From Carettochelys insculpta (lineage: Eukaryota; Chordata; Testudines; Carettochelyidae): a stretch of 64,000 nt of DNA. Where the stretch lies: the NCBI RefSeq assembly GCF_033958435.1, contig NC_134138.1, positions 176,746,798 through 176,810,797 of the forward strand, read 5' to 3'. The position numbers and the translations under genes are program-made. The notes under the pieces were generated by a model. The model was not told the DNA's origin. It saw only the letters and a list, made by a program, of their open reading frames with translations, and searched no databases. This document shows, piece after piece, positions 47,263 to 59,357 of this stretch (position 1 is the stretch's first letter; each line of letters starts with the position of its first letter).

Positions 47263-49348
47263 CATAAACCCCTGCTAAAGCTGCTCCTAGATGCAATGTC
47301 ATTTATTTTCTAGTATTATGTCATACTTTCTATGGAACCTTATTCTTTGTCATTTAGGGCCAGATTTACCAAGGTATTTAGGTACCTAAAGCTAGGTTCA
47401 TAGTGTGGTGAAGTGTCCCAGCAGGCTAAATGCTGAATCCCCATTGTAAGACTAGCACCTTTCTGGCCCTTCATCTCTCTCTGCCACAAGTCCCTATTAT
47501 TAAGGAAACATGGGGTTAATAGCACTTCCATCTCTCGCCGGAATGCCACAGGGATAAATACATGAAAGATTATGGGGTGTTCAGAAAATATGTTAATGTA
47601 GGGCATAAATATGTTAACGTGGGACTGGTAGATTACATTTGACCCCGTGGGAGACAGGTCACAGTCTGGTCAACATAATTACTTACAATGAAGTTTGACT
47701 TGCATTTGTCACTTATTCTTTCATTAATTACTTGAGAATGATTAATTACATTATATCTGTCAATTGTCTTTGCCACCAGATGATTCCAAAGTTCCTTATT
47801 CCAGTTGGGAATGCCTATTACTAGTCTATATTTTAGAACAGAAAGTAGGCATACTTAAATCGTCTGATCTTGGGTGAAATTTTGGATTTCACTCCTGGCT
47901 CCTTAAATAAATAAGTACTTGATCTCGTCTAATTAATTTCTGACTTGTACTAAACCATTTTTCTTGGTCTAGGTCTTAGCCTTCTTGTTTTATTTATTAG
48001 CTTTTATTTCCCAACAAGAGCTCACGTAGTCCCACTGAAACATCCTTGCTGCTGCAGCTGTGTTTATTATCCATCTCAGGCTCTCACTGGCAGCTGCCAG
48101 AGCCATTTATGGAAATGGCACATCTGTTTAGTTTAGAAGCCCAAAGGACCCAACTGCACTAATTCTACTTTGACCTATCACAGCTAATAGGATGGAATGG
48201 TAATTTAATTATTGTTCTTGGCAACATTTCAGAGAAGCATCGGGGAACAGACTGATAGGTTATGGTTCACTGAAGCAGACAGCGGTATGCAGCTTGCAGT
48301 CTCTTCAAAGGTTAGCTTTACAATTAGAACAGCAATGATCTACAACCTATCAGGGTAGTTTTGCTCCTCATGAAAATAAATTGACTACATCTTCCTTTCA
48401 AATTTGCATCTGTCTTGGAATATCCACAGAAAATTAGGGAAATTAGGTAAATAGGGCCCAGTGCAAAGCCCGTTCAGTGAAAAGATGCCTATTGATTTGA
48501 TGGGGCTTTGGATCAGGTCCATCAGGTGTAAACAGGAGGTACCTTATACCTTTTGACCCCATCAGTTGGCCAAATTTCATAGCACAGAAATTGATGCTGG
48601 AATCTGGTGTTCCTTTGATAAAATCCTATTTGTTTTAAAAGAATGTACAAAGTCCTGTTTTCCTAAAAACAAAAGCAATCAAGTAACCAGAGAAAGTTTT
48701 CTTTGGTTGCAACACTTGGGCCCTTTTCATCCAACATTTAAAAAAAAAAAAAAGCTTTTTAGAGTTTTCTCAAGCTCTTGCTCTGTGCTTGCCCAAACTA
48801 TATCTAATGATTCCTTGCTGCCTTCTCTCTGCATGGTGGATCATAGATAATTTTAAAAAGCAGAATCAAAAAAATCTGGTACCAACCCTTAAAACAGAGA
48901 AAAACGAGCAAACCAGGCATGCACACAACATCTTTCCTAGGCTCATTTATGACCAGCTTCTGCACCCTTATTTGCACTGAGTAGTTCTGAATTGAACATG
49001 AATAAAATTGGCAGCTGCTGGCTCTGAGTCTTATATTTCAGCAACTCTGACCACTATTCTGCAGATGAAGTCACCACTCTTCGCAAAAGCCTTCATCCTC
49101 CTCTAGCTCTCCATTTTTTCTCTGTCTCTCTTTACATTTCTATATCCCTGGTGAGGTCTGTCTTATTAGTGGGCACATACTACCTCCCTTCTATAGACCT
49201 TCATCTATCACCATATTGGGAGTATCCCATTATATAATGAAAGAAAGGTTACTTCTTTCCCATGTTTTTAAAAGTAGATTTACCATCTTTTCCTCCCATT
49301 CCTCTCTAAAATCTTGAAACAAGATTGTTTGACTCACATATGCCCCTC
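47263..49348. other. DNA without recognised genes
   Basis: No gene supported. A poly-A run lies at 48740-48753. The open frame at 47340-47606 carries no recognisable motif. Confidence 0.4.
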
Positions 49349-49351
49349 CAT

Positions 49352-49787
49352 GGCCGTGTCTACACGTGCCCCAAACTTCGAAATGGCCACGCAAATGGCC
49401 GTTTCGAAGTTTACTAATGAAGTGCTGAAATGCATATTCAGCGCTTCATTAGCATGTGGGCGGCAGCGGCGCTTCGAAATTGACGCCGCTTGCCACCGCG
49501 TGTCTCGTCCAGACGGGGCTCCTTTTCGAAAGGACCCCGCCTACTTCGAAGTCCCCTTATTCCCACGAGCTGACGGGAATAAGGGGACTTCGAAGTAGGC
49601 GGGGTCCTTTCGAAAAGGAGCCCCGTCTGGACGAGACACTCGGCAGCAAGCGGCGTCAATTTCGAAGCGCCGCTGCCGCCCACATGCTAATGAAGCGCTG
49701 AATATGCATGTCAGCGCTTCATTAGTAAACTTCGAAATGGCCATTTGCATGGCCATTTCGAAGTTTGGGGCACGTGTAGACACGGCC
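49352..49787. mobile_element. Long palindromic Harbinger-type MITE, 436 bp
   Basis: Flanked by CAT at 49349-49351 and 49788-49790. Both ends start GGCCGTGTCTACACGTGCCC. The two ~210-bp arms are inverted copies, about 95% identical by eye, around a short loop at about 49563-49577 (between CCTTATTCCC and GGGAATAAGG). Many TTCGAA units are retained, so CpG decay is slight and the copy is young. The mirrored open frames on the two strands (49438-49701) are a consequence of the palindrome and not genes. Confidence 0.9.
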
Positions 49788-49790
49788 CAT

Positions 49791-52700
49791 ATCTAATCAT
49801 TCTATCCTGATCTTTTCCAACACAGCTTTTGTTCTGGTCATGCAAATCATCCTTACTATATCTATAAATTACCCACACGGGGTCAAATCTAATTTGTTTT
49901 CTTAAAGCCTTTTTGATTTATCAGTTGCTTTTAATATTGCAGATTAATGTCCTTTCCTTCAGGGCTTCAACATAAATGACTGCCTCCAGTGTTTTTGCTC
50001 CTACTTATTCAATTGATATTTCATAGTATCCTGGCTTGATACCCTTCCTTTCATCTCTCTGTGAATGTTTGGAAGGACTCTTCGTCTCCTACTCTTTTCT
50101 CTTTATGCTTGGCAACTGGCATCACTACCATGTGTAGTGTACAATATAATTTCTCAGAGGATGGCCTGCTGTCTTCCTCTTTTCATTGCTTTTCTATGCA
50201 TATCTTAATTTTATTTCTACTCTTCTTTGTGAACAAAAGGCCGTTATCTTAAATTAAGTATGGCCAAGACATTAATAATTTTCTTTTTCCCGTGCTCCTG
50301 AACTTTTATTCTTTTCAATGTCCCTTATTGTTATAACTGACAAGAATGCCAGGTAGGAGGATAGTTCAAGGCAGACATTCGACTGAACCTCTGGAGTAGG
50401 GGTTGGGCAATAAACAGCCTGCAGGCCAGACATAGTTCACCAGGGTTAGCCCTTGTAGGCTACAAGATACTTTATTTACCTGAATATCCAAAGTTATGGC
50501 TACTTACAGCTCTTGTTGTACACACTGCACAGTTCCCAGCCAATGGGAGCTTCAGGAAGCAGTGTAGGATAAACCACCATCCATCCCGTCAGCTGAATCA
50601 GTTAATATTAACTGGCCAAAACACCCAAAAATGTACAGACAGGAGCAGTCCTTTAATGGCAAGATTTTCTAACTAACTTCTAAAGACATGACACTAAAAA
50701 ATAAATCTGATAGGAGTTTTTTGTTTTAGCTTTTTCCGAAACAGAATCCTTCATAACTGCTCTTGAGAGACTGAAAAAGTATGAGTCCTAAAGCTGGAGG
50801 AAACGTGTCTATAGGAATGCCTGACTGAGAACCTTTCAAGGCTCTACCCTACAAATCCATAATATAAGTCACAGCTTAAGGTAACTGCACTTGTGTTTTA
50901 ACTTGTCGTCCTCTTAGTGGATCCACTCTAGGCTCCCAGTCCTTCAGTCTTTACCTCTTTTGGACAGAGTCCCTTGTCTCTGACTGTTGTTTTTTTCCCA
51001 AGCTGCTATATTGTGAGTTCCCCAGCAAGGTAGACTGTCTAACCAGCCTGTGCTTCTCTTTCTCCTCATTGATTTCAAACAGTGCAATTGCCAACAAGTT
51101 ACCACAGAGCCCTTTCCACGTAAGTACATCTATTAACAAATGAGCAGTCATAAAAGTTTACTAGACATCAACTCAACTCCAGCAAGAGCTGACAAGAGAT
51201 CAGTCCTCCAAACCTCACTTGGAGTTCTTCTATGGTTTCCTATGGTTACAAATTTGTAATAGCTGCTAGCTGCCAAGAATATGTGATTTAGGGTTTTGTT
51301 CTTGGGATCCTGGGAACTGCTGATCATTAGCCAAGGTTGCCTTTTCAGGTCAAAGCTTAAAAAGGCTGAGTTCTTATTTAATCTAATTTTCATACACATC
51401 CCTCCAGACATTTCCTGGAAAACCCACCAAAACTTTCTTTGTCCCATAAATTCATTACTGGCTATCACGTTGTTCAATTTAGTCCTTTGTATTTAAGATA
51501 ATGACTGCAAAGATACTTAAATCTACTTTAATAAGCTCTCCAAAAGATATTGCATGGACTTGTCATAACCATATAGCCAGGAACATAGTAATTACAATAT
51601 TTAGGAACACAAATCGCAACTCTAGTCTGGCTTCTCCTTTGTCAGGGGCCTATATGTAATGTTTCAGACCAAGGGAAACAAAATTAAATACATCCAGAGA
51701 ACTTTACTGTACTATACTGAATGTCTCAACTTTTCTTTCTGAACCCATTTGCTCCAATCTAGAAGCAGGCAGATTGAACAGTATTGATTATATATTCTCC
51801 ATTTAAAGAATGCAAACAGCTAAGAGAATTCCAATCTTTTCCCGTTTGTCTCTTTCTGACAGGAAGTGTATTTATATAAATTATATTTTTCCATTTTTCC
51901 AATACACAGAACCACCAACACACGTGCCTACATGCAAGTTTATACTCTTTAGTCTCCAAATCATCATTTATGCATACAAATACAGTTTATCGGTGTTTTA
52001 TTTCTGTTACATATAAGGTGTCTTATTTAGACCATGCTCTTGATTACGTCATTTAACTATTCCTATATATTATGCAAGTACAGGACAGATTTATTTATTT
52101 GGTATGTCTGTTCATTTGTTTTAAAATAATTCAGTTTCCTGAACACCAATGCTGGTAATAAAATTATTTTGTAATCCACAAAACAAATGTATGTCAGCCA
52201 GGAAAAAGCTCATTTTCATTATTTTCAGTTGAACTATCACAGGGAACAATCTTATTTAAAGCCAAGAGATGTACAATACATGCACAAATATTGCAATCCA
52301 TGACATTGAATGTTAATTGAGTTAATTGCCAGTCAGTTTTCACTGATGGTGGCACCAAATCAAAGTTGTCATGGTCCTGTGTGTGTATATATAGCTGTAT
52401 AATTATTGTATATAATACCTTATTTAGAAACATTTCTTTGAATCTATAACAGAAACCGCACAATGATAAACTAAAACAGAGGTTACCTAGTTTGCTCAGG
52501 ATGAATGGGAACTGACAAATTAATAGGTGCATGAAGCAAAAGGCTGATTGGCAACATCCCTGGGATGAAATCCTACCTGTGTTGAAGTCAGTTCCAACTC
52601 TGGCATCGACCACACTCCCAGTGAATCCAGACGAGTGAGTAAATTCTCTGCCTTTGTTTCCTACCCTGTCAAAGAAAATAATACTTATTTGTCAACCCTA

Positions 52701-53065
52701 CATGCATACGCTGAACATTAGGTGTTAGTAAAGCACTTTGAGCATACCATTTATGGTAAGTGCTAAGTACTGTCATCATGAGAGTTGCAGTTCCTTCTCC
52801 TTCCTTTGAGAAGACAAAAGGTCAAGTCTTATACACAATAACCTTCTGATACTGTTTAGACAATACAATTTTCTCAGAGAGCAGAGGAAAAATATCAAAT
52901 ACAAGAGCATGCAACAAATTGATATCATTTATTATACATTCGGGGCTTTTGGCAGATTGCCCACCTCCTAGGGAACTGAGGAACCTGCTTAATCAGCTGT
53001 TTGGTACTTTGTTTTTCTTTGGCCACTGTTCTTTGCTGCAGCTCTAAATGGAACTGTCTGCTAAC
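49791..53065. other. AT-rich DNA; one hAT-like repeat remnant
   Basis: At about 50400-50575 the phrases TTGGGCAATAAACAGCCTGC and CAGCCAATGGGAGCTTCAG mark a decayed GC-rich sauropsid repeat related to the one at 9.8-10.9 kb. I saw no exon elsewhere; the open frames at 51148-51477 and 52194-52613 have no domain. Confidence 0.45.
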
Positions 53066-53068
53066 AGG

Positions 53069-53781
53069 AGCCGTGTCTACACGTTCACGCTACTTCAAAG
53101 TAGCGGCACTAACTTCGAAATAGCGCCTGTCACGGCTACACGTATTGGGCGCTATTTCGACGTTAACATCGACGTTAGGCGGCAAAACGTCAAAGCCGCT
53201 AACCCCATGAGGGGATGGGAATAGCGCCCTACTTCGAAGTTGAACGTCGAAGTAGGGCACGTGTAGATGATCCGTGTCCCGCAACATCAAAATAGCGGGG
53301 TTCGCCATGGCGGCCATCAGCTGAGGGGTTGAGAGACGCTCTCTCTCTCCAGCCCTGGCGGGGCTCTATGGTCACCATGTGCAGCAGCCCTTAGCCCAGG
53401 GCTTCTGGCTGCTGCTGCTGCAGCTGGGGATCCATGCTGCATGCACAGGGTCTGCAACCAGTTGTCGGCTCTGTGGATCTTGTGTTGTTTAGTGCAACTG
53501 TGTCTGGGAGGGGCCCTTTAAGGGAGCGGCTTGCTGTTGAGTCCACCCTGTGACCCTGTCTGCAGCTGTGCCTGGCACCCTTATTTCGATGTGTGCTAAT
53601 TTGGCGTGTAGACGTTCCCTCGCAGCGCCTATTTCGATGTGGTGCTGCCCAACGTCGACGCTGAATGTTGACGTTGCCAGCCCTGGAGGACGTGTAGACG
53701 TTATTCATCAAAATAGCCTATTTCGATTTCTCCACATCAAAATAGGCTACTTCGAAGTAGGCTTCACGTGTAGACGTAGCT
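53069..53781 (+). mobile_element. Harbinger deletion-derivative MITE, copy F (713 bp)
   Basis: Flanked by AGG at 53066-53068 and 53782-53784, an atypical target for Harbinger. The termini are AGCCGTGTCTACACG and, reverse complemented, AGCTACGTCTACACG. Same structure and deletion junction as D and E. The transposase start on minus reads MDPQLQQQQPEALG, and the CTTTAAGG box spans 53516-53523. The right end matches element B closely (GGCTACTTCGAAGTAGGC). Confidence 0.88.
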
Positions 53782-53784
53782 AGG

Positions 53785-55425
53785 AAGTGTTAAATTTCTA
53801 ATCTATCCCTAGTTTACAAAAGCAGTAATGTAAGTGCTCTTGAAGGGTTATCTACTGAACTGCTGTTAGTCAAGATGTGCTGGATCTGCATCAAATGATC
53901 ACAAAAATATATTCTTACCCTGTGTATTAAGAGTTGGAAGAGATGCACACCTCAGTATGGAACAGCTAATTCACAGAGTAGGTTTTAGTTCCAATTATGC
54001 AGCTGCCTATTTGTTACATCAGTTTCTACCCAAATTATCTTCTGAAAGAGAAACAAGGCAAGAACCACTGAGGCCTTGAGGAGCTAAAGGATCATCCAAA
54101 TGGACTCTTGCCTGTGTTCTTGTCCTATCTAGCCTAGCCTGTTATTTCAGGATGTCCTGTTCTGAAAAGCAGAAAAAGCTGACTCATTCCTGCTGGCTCT
54201 CTGGTTAGACCCAACATTTCCACCAGGGCCAAGGGGGCTCCACAGAAAACCTGTGCAAATGAGCTACTGGATGGAAGCAGTGGATCTTCTGCCAGTCATA
54301 GAACCTTGCTTTAGATTCGGTCCCTTCCAAGGACTGCAAATGGGCTAGGACATATAGAGATGGCAAGAAGAAAAGAAGGGCCAGAGGAACAATTCCCATG
54401 CTAAGCACATCTTTCTCTTTGGGAAGAAGAACACTCTGGTGGGGTGGAATAGCTTCCATTGGGCTGAATCATCTTGACAGCCTGCCCATGCTCTGGGCCC
54501 ACAACCCATCACCAGGTTCAGGATTTCAGACTCAAAACAGAGACACCACCATACAGCCTTCCTTGGAACAGAGGTCCTTTAAAACTGAATGGAGGCTCTT
54601 GCAGAATTCACAAACCAAAAAAAATCTCTGAAGAATTTTAATCAGCAAGGAAAGAAACTTTCAAAAAGGAAAGTAACATACAGGGTGAAAAGAAAATATT
54701 GAGAATGCAGGCTAGCATTCCTGGCTCTTTCAAATTCCTTCTGTCCTCCAGGGGATTTGCTGCAGGGTAAATACCATGAACAACAATGAATTCCTCAAGC
54801 GCTTTAGTAGGTTAAGCTATATATCTTGGTAGACATACAAATAATCAAAGATCAAGTGGGCCAGGGAAGGGTGGAATGATTCCCAATAAGGAGAAAAAGA
54901 AATACGGTTAATTCCCTTGCTTTCAATAATGGCTTTATCTTCTGTCAGAGCTCATGAGCCCTCACTATATAGGGGTTAAAATATTTTTCATGGCAGTATT
55001 ACAGGAGCATTGATGATGAAAGGGAAAAAAAGTCACAGAAATGCAAGTACCAAAATGTCAACAGATGTCACAGACGCTTATTTGCAATAAGAATAAGTTT
55101 TATACTCCATTTTAATGCAAATAGTAAAGTGCAGTGCATGCACTGTGATAAAGGGAGCTGTAAATAACACTAAAGTTGTTCTGCAAGATATTATGCTTCT
55201 ACATTCAACCTGGTTCAGCTGTTCTTTAAAAATAAAGTCTACTTCGCACCTATGGGTGGAGGAAAGAAATCTCATGACCCTATTTGGGAGTGCACACTAG
55301 AAGCTTTTTAAAGGAGATGCCCCTGAAAGAGGAGCACAGAAGTGGGAATGCCAGCTGTATGAAGGATCCATACAGGATTCCTTTCTCATGTCCCACAATC
55401 AGGGCTTCACATAGGAGGACTCCTG
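53785..55425. other. DNA without recognised genes
   Basis: No exon, RNA gene or repeat family recognised by reading. Confidence 0.4.
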
Positions 55426-55429
55426 TAAC

Positions 55430-55580
55430 TCAGTCAAAGGTTCAGGGTCTATTACAGGAATCGGGGGGGAGGGAGCGGGGCGGTGAGTTTCTGTACCCAA
55501 CAATGTGCATGAAGTTGGACTTTTTGAGCATGGTGGTTCCATCTGACCTTAAAGGCTATGAGTCTAAGTACATGATTTAT
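55430..55580 (+). repeat. CR1 3' tail fragment, plus strand
   Basis: GGTTCCATCTGACCTTAAAG followed by GCTATGAGTCTAAGTACATG is the sense CR1 3' end (family form: CCTTCTGGCCTTAAACTCTATGA). The open frame 55284-55619 overlaps it by chance. Confidence 0.6.
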
Positions 55581-55916
55581 TCCAGATTTGAAGAAATTTC
55601 TATGGACCATCCACTTTGAAAAACACTAAGCACGAACAGTCTAATTTACTGAATCGTGGTGTCATTGACATAATATGCATGAACTGGCTGTGGTCCAGTT
55701 CAAATATTTAACTCTCATTCCTTATGCTTAAATGCTGCAGCATGCCTTCCTACATTTAATCTTGACATTTGTTACTCTTGGAATACCATTTTGTGGGAAG
55801 AGTATTCAAACCTTCCCCTCACAGCCTCTTCTGATGCTTCTTACAAGCTACACTAGAAGCATCTGTCTACAGAAGTTACTGTAAGAAAAAACGTTCCGAC
55901 AAAACTACTGTCAACT

Positions 55917-56054
55917 GATTGTGTCTACACATAAAAGCAGATCAAGCTTTTGATCTGCTGTGTCAACATAAGGGCCCTCTGGAGTGTCCACATTGCTTTT
56001 TTATTATTATTTATTCGCTATAAAACCCGTTTTGTCCACAAAAATCTCTAATGT
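55917..56054. mobile_element. Short MITE remnant
   Basis: The left side reads GATTGTGTCTACACATAAAAG. The right side, reverse complemented, reads GGCTATGTCTACATTAGAG. The shared GTGTCTACA core suggests inverted ends of a ~140-bp Harbinger-like MITE. No clear 3-bp duplication. Confidence 0.35.
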
Positions 56055-56083
56055 AGACATAGCCATGAAGGTAACCACGCTCT

Positions 56084-56979
56084 GGCTATGTCAGCAAGAC
56101 AGTGATCCTTTCAAAGAAGTTCTTCCAGAAGATCTCTTCCAAAAAGCTTCTTTCAAAAGAGTGCATCCACACACAAAGAAGCAAATCAAAAAAAACCAAT
56201 CAGCTCTTTTGGTAGAGAGCATCCACACATCCCTCGCTCTTTCAAAAGAATGGGCCAGGAATCAAAAAGTGTGGTGTCATGAGGACTGCTTTTTTTGGAA
56301 AAAGAGCCCCTGGGGCATTTACACATGTTTTCCTTCTGAAAGAATCTTTTGGAAAAAGGTGCTCATTCTCATCTGGGGCCATTTCTACACAGGCCACTTT
56401 CTTCAAAAGTGGCTTGATAATACACAGCCCGAAATATGCTTATGAGACACCAATGCAAATTCCCCGTGCCTCATTAGCATACAGTCACGTGATTTGGAGT
56501 CCAGAAGACCGTTCTTCCAGACTCCAAAATGCCGTTTAGAAGTGCGGCCCCTGGGGCAGTCTTCTGGAAGGAAGTCCTTCTTCTGGAGGCCCCTTCTTCC
56601 CAAAAATTTTCAGGAAGAAGGGGCCTCCGGAAGAAGAACTTCCTTCCAGAAGCTCCTCTGGGGCCACACTTCTACACGGCATTTTGGAGTGCGGAAGAAC
56701 TGTCTTCTGGACTCCAAATCACGTGACCTTATGCTAATGAGGCACAAAGAATTTGCATCCATGCCTCATTAGCATATTTCGGGCCGTGTGTTACCATGCC
56801 ACTTTCAAAGAAAGTGGCCTGTGTAGAAACAGCCTGGGAGAGGAAGAGGGCTGCCAGAAAAAGTATTGCATTCTTCTGACTTAATATCAAAAGAACACAT
56901 TTTTGTGTGTAGATGCTCCATGGGATTTTTTGAAAGAATCCCATCTTTTTTGAAAAGACTCGCTAGTGTAGTCATAGCC
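56084..56979. mobile_element. Outer MITE (about 435 bp) with a MITE inside
   Basis: Flanked by TCT at 56081-56083 and 56980-56982. The ends are GGCTATGTC... and, reverse complemented, GGCTATGACTACACTAGCG. The interior has TTTCAAAAGA-type units. The MITE at 56377-56834 is inserted in it; removing that segment with one TGG gives a continuous element. Confidence 0.72.
56377..56834. mobile_element. Palindromic MITE, 458 bp, nested
   Basis: Flanked by TGG at 56374-56376 and 56835-56837. The left end is GGCCATTTCTACACAGGCC; the right, reverse complemented, is GGCTGTTTCTACACAGGCC. The halves are inverted copies with the centre near 56605 (CCCAAAAATTTTCAGG). It contains CCTCATTAGCATA on both arms, like the CTTCATTAGCA of the 49-kb palindrome. 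The open frames on both strands follow from the palindrome. Confidence 0.8.
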
Positions 56980-57443
56980 TCTGTATAAAATCCACAACAA
57001 TTCCCATGAAAGGCAGCACTTCCAGTATTTTGCTTTGCTGTTATAATCCATGTGAATCAAAGCAACAGTTCCTCTTTAATGTACCTTAAGGTGAGCTTTC
57101 CTTTGAAGCATGGGTGAGGACTTTGGCTGCATCTACATTAGCTCCTTGTTTCAAAATTAATTTCAAAATGGGGCCCAATTTCAAAAGAGGCTGTGTAGCA
57201 TCTACACACCCAACAGCCTCTTTTGAAATTGTTTTCAGCGAAAAGGGGCATAAATTTGAAATCGTTCTTCCCAGCCGGGATCAGGAAGAGCGGCCCCTTT
57301 TGAAACCAAATTTTGAAATAGGGTATGTGTAGACGCTCTGGGCCTGCAATTTCGAAATTATGGGTCCATCATGGTGACGGCTCCAGGGAGCACGGAGACA
57401 CACTAGCAAGCTGTAGCGGGGCTCTATGGTCCCCAAGACAGCC

Positions 57444-57451
57444 CCTTAAAG
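57444..57451 (+). promoter_or_regulatory. CCTTAAAG box upstream of Myb-like gene C
   Basis: Sense CCTTAAAG in the same position class as in elements A and B, despite large divergence of the rest of the leader. Confidence 0.42.
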
Positions 57452-57639
57452 CTGCACGGCCCCAGAAACCACGTGCAGGAAGCTGAGAGAATGCCCTGGG
57501 CTTGAGGAGCATGAACTCCACCTGGCACACAATCCAGCAGCCCAGACAGATGCGCCACACAGCCCATCAGCTGGATTGCAAGTCTCCCACACTCTGGGGA
57601 CCCCAAGGAGGCCCCCACCTCCCAGCCTGTGGGGGTCAC

Positions 57640-58757
57640 CTGAGGAGCACCAGGGCCAGAAAAGGAGGGGAGCCTCCTGGGCAGAGGCCGAGGTAAAAGA
57701 AGTCCTCAGCCTCTGGGCAAAGGAGGAGGTGCTTCTCCATAGAACTGGGTGGCCCTGCAATGCAGCTGCCTTCAAGCAGCTGTCACTGGGACTGCTGAAG
57801 CGGGGATACACCCAGCACTTGTCTGCTCAGGTCTGATCCAAGGTGAAGGAACTGAGGCAGGCCTATAGCTGGGCCAGGGACACCTGCAGGCAATCAGGGA
57901 CTGGAGCTGGCCCAAGGTGCCCGCATTACCAGGCATTGGAACAGCTTCTCGGCCCAAAGGACGTCCCCAAGCTGTCGGCCGTGGTTGACACAGGTGGGCC
58001 CAACACTAACCGGGAGACGGACCTGAAGGAATAGCCAGGACCCTCGAGCCAGACCATGCCAGTGGAGCCAGGGAGTAACACAGAGGAAGGAGGGCTGCTC
58101 ATGATCACAGTCGGCTCTGGTACCTACAGCCAGGCCCCCTTGAGACCAGTGTCCCCGGACCTCTTCTCCGGAGCCCCAGTTAGGTAACGGGTGGATCGGG
58201 CAGGCTGGGGGGCGGGGGGGCCTATCCCACGGTCCCATGCCCTGTCCCAGACCCAGGTATGGCGCCATCCAGCACCCGTGCCCATGGACAACACCCCGGC
58301 CCTCCCAACCAGGAATGGATGTGGGGTCCATGCCACAGCCAGAGGTCACCCCACAGATGAGGTCCCAGTGGGCACATGGGAGCCCCGAGGTGGGGTTGTC
58401 AGAGGAGGCACCACCTTGGGGGATGGTCTGAGGATGGTGGAGGTGGCACGGGTGGAGCCCCCGGGCCCGGGCAACTGCACTGACGGGTTGTCTCTCTCCC
58501 CATTGTGTCTCCACAGCATCATCCTCTGAGAGCAGGACCACACCCAGAGAACCCTCCTTCCCATCATTCAGGCTGCCACCTGCCCAGCCCTGGAGGGCCC
58601 GACAGCAATGCCGTTATGACTCTCAGGAGGTGGTGGAGGCCCACACTGCAGCCATCTGGGAGCAGACTTCTGTGCTCCAGGAGTGGCTGCAGATGGAACG
58701 GGAGGACAGGGCCTGGCAGAGGGAGGTCTGGGCCAAGGTGGCCACAGCCCTCTGACG
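57640..58757 (+). pseudogene. Harbinger Myb/SANT-like protein C, decayed
   Basis: The domain reads RRGASWAEAEVKEVLSLWAKEEV, then FKQLSLGLLKRGY, a TGA at about 57834-57836 in place of an Arg, then SKVKELRQAYSWARD and HYQALEQLLGP. A second stop occurs at 58032-58034. A donor-like TTAG/GTAACG near 58184 and an acceptor CTCCACAG near 58516 correspond to the intron of B. Exon 2 reads ASSSESRTTPREP, then a helix (WEQTSVLQEWLQMERE, then WQREVWAKV), and ends at 58755-58757. No safe start codon in the domain frame was found. Confidence 0.72.
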
Positions 58758-59357
58758 GCTGACCCCCTTGGCGGCCCTCCCTGCTGCCCCCTCTGCTGCC
58801 CTCATCCCCCTGCCCGCTGCCCCGAACCTGCCCCCACTACCCCCAAACCTGATCCCGCTGCCCCCAAACTCACTGACCTCATCCCACCCATCCTCACCCC
58901 ATCCTCCCAGCTCACCCTGGGGTGCTGGCTGATTGCCAATGTGAGCCAGGGGGAGGATCGCCCCCCTGACCACCCCAGCTCCCCCACCTCACCCAGCCCA
59001 CCCCATCACTTGGCCCCTGGCTGATCCTACCTCCCCATCCTGCCAGCCCCCCTCCCAGCCCCTAAAGGCCCCTATACCCACCAGGGGTCTCACCCACCCC
59101 TATTCCTGTGGGGGACTAGGCCTGCCCATGCCTGTGGCCCCAGCCACGTGGGCATCCCCTGCCTCATTGTATATAGTTCTCCCCCATTCTCCCCCATATC
59201 TAGCTCCCATAGGAAGACTCCACACCATTTTTCCAGAGCTGTTTATTTACATGTATATAGTTGGATCCCAGTTATTAAACCCTTTTTTGTGCACCCCAGT
59301 GTCCCCTGTGGGTGGGGGCATGCTACAGGGTGGGTGTGAGCCAAGTGCCAGGTGGCA

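Noticed and set aside
49438..49701. Almost identical 81-codon proteins on the two strands
   Set aside because: This is an artefact of the palindromic MITE, not a gene pair.
57114..57332. 72-codon frame at the left end of element C
   Set aside because: It is the translation of subterminal TTTCAAAA-type repeats of the transposon.
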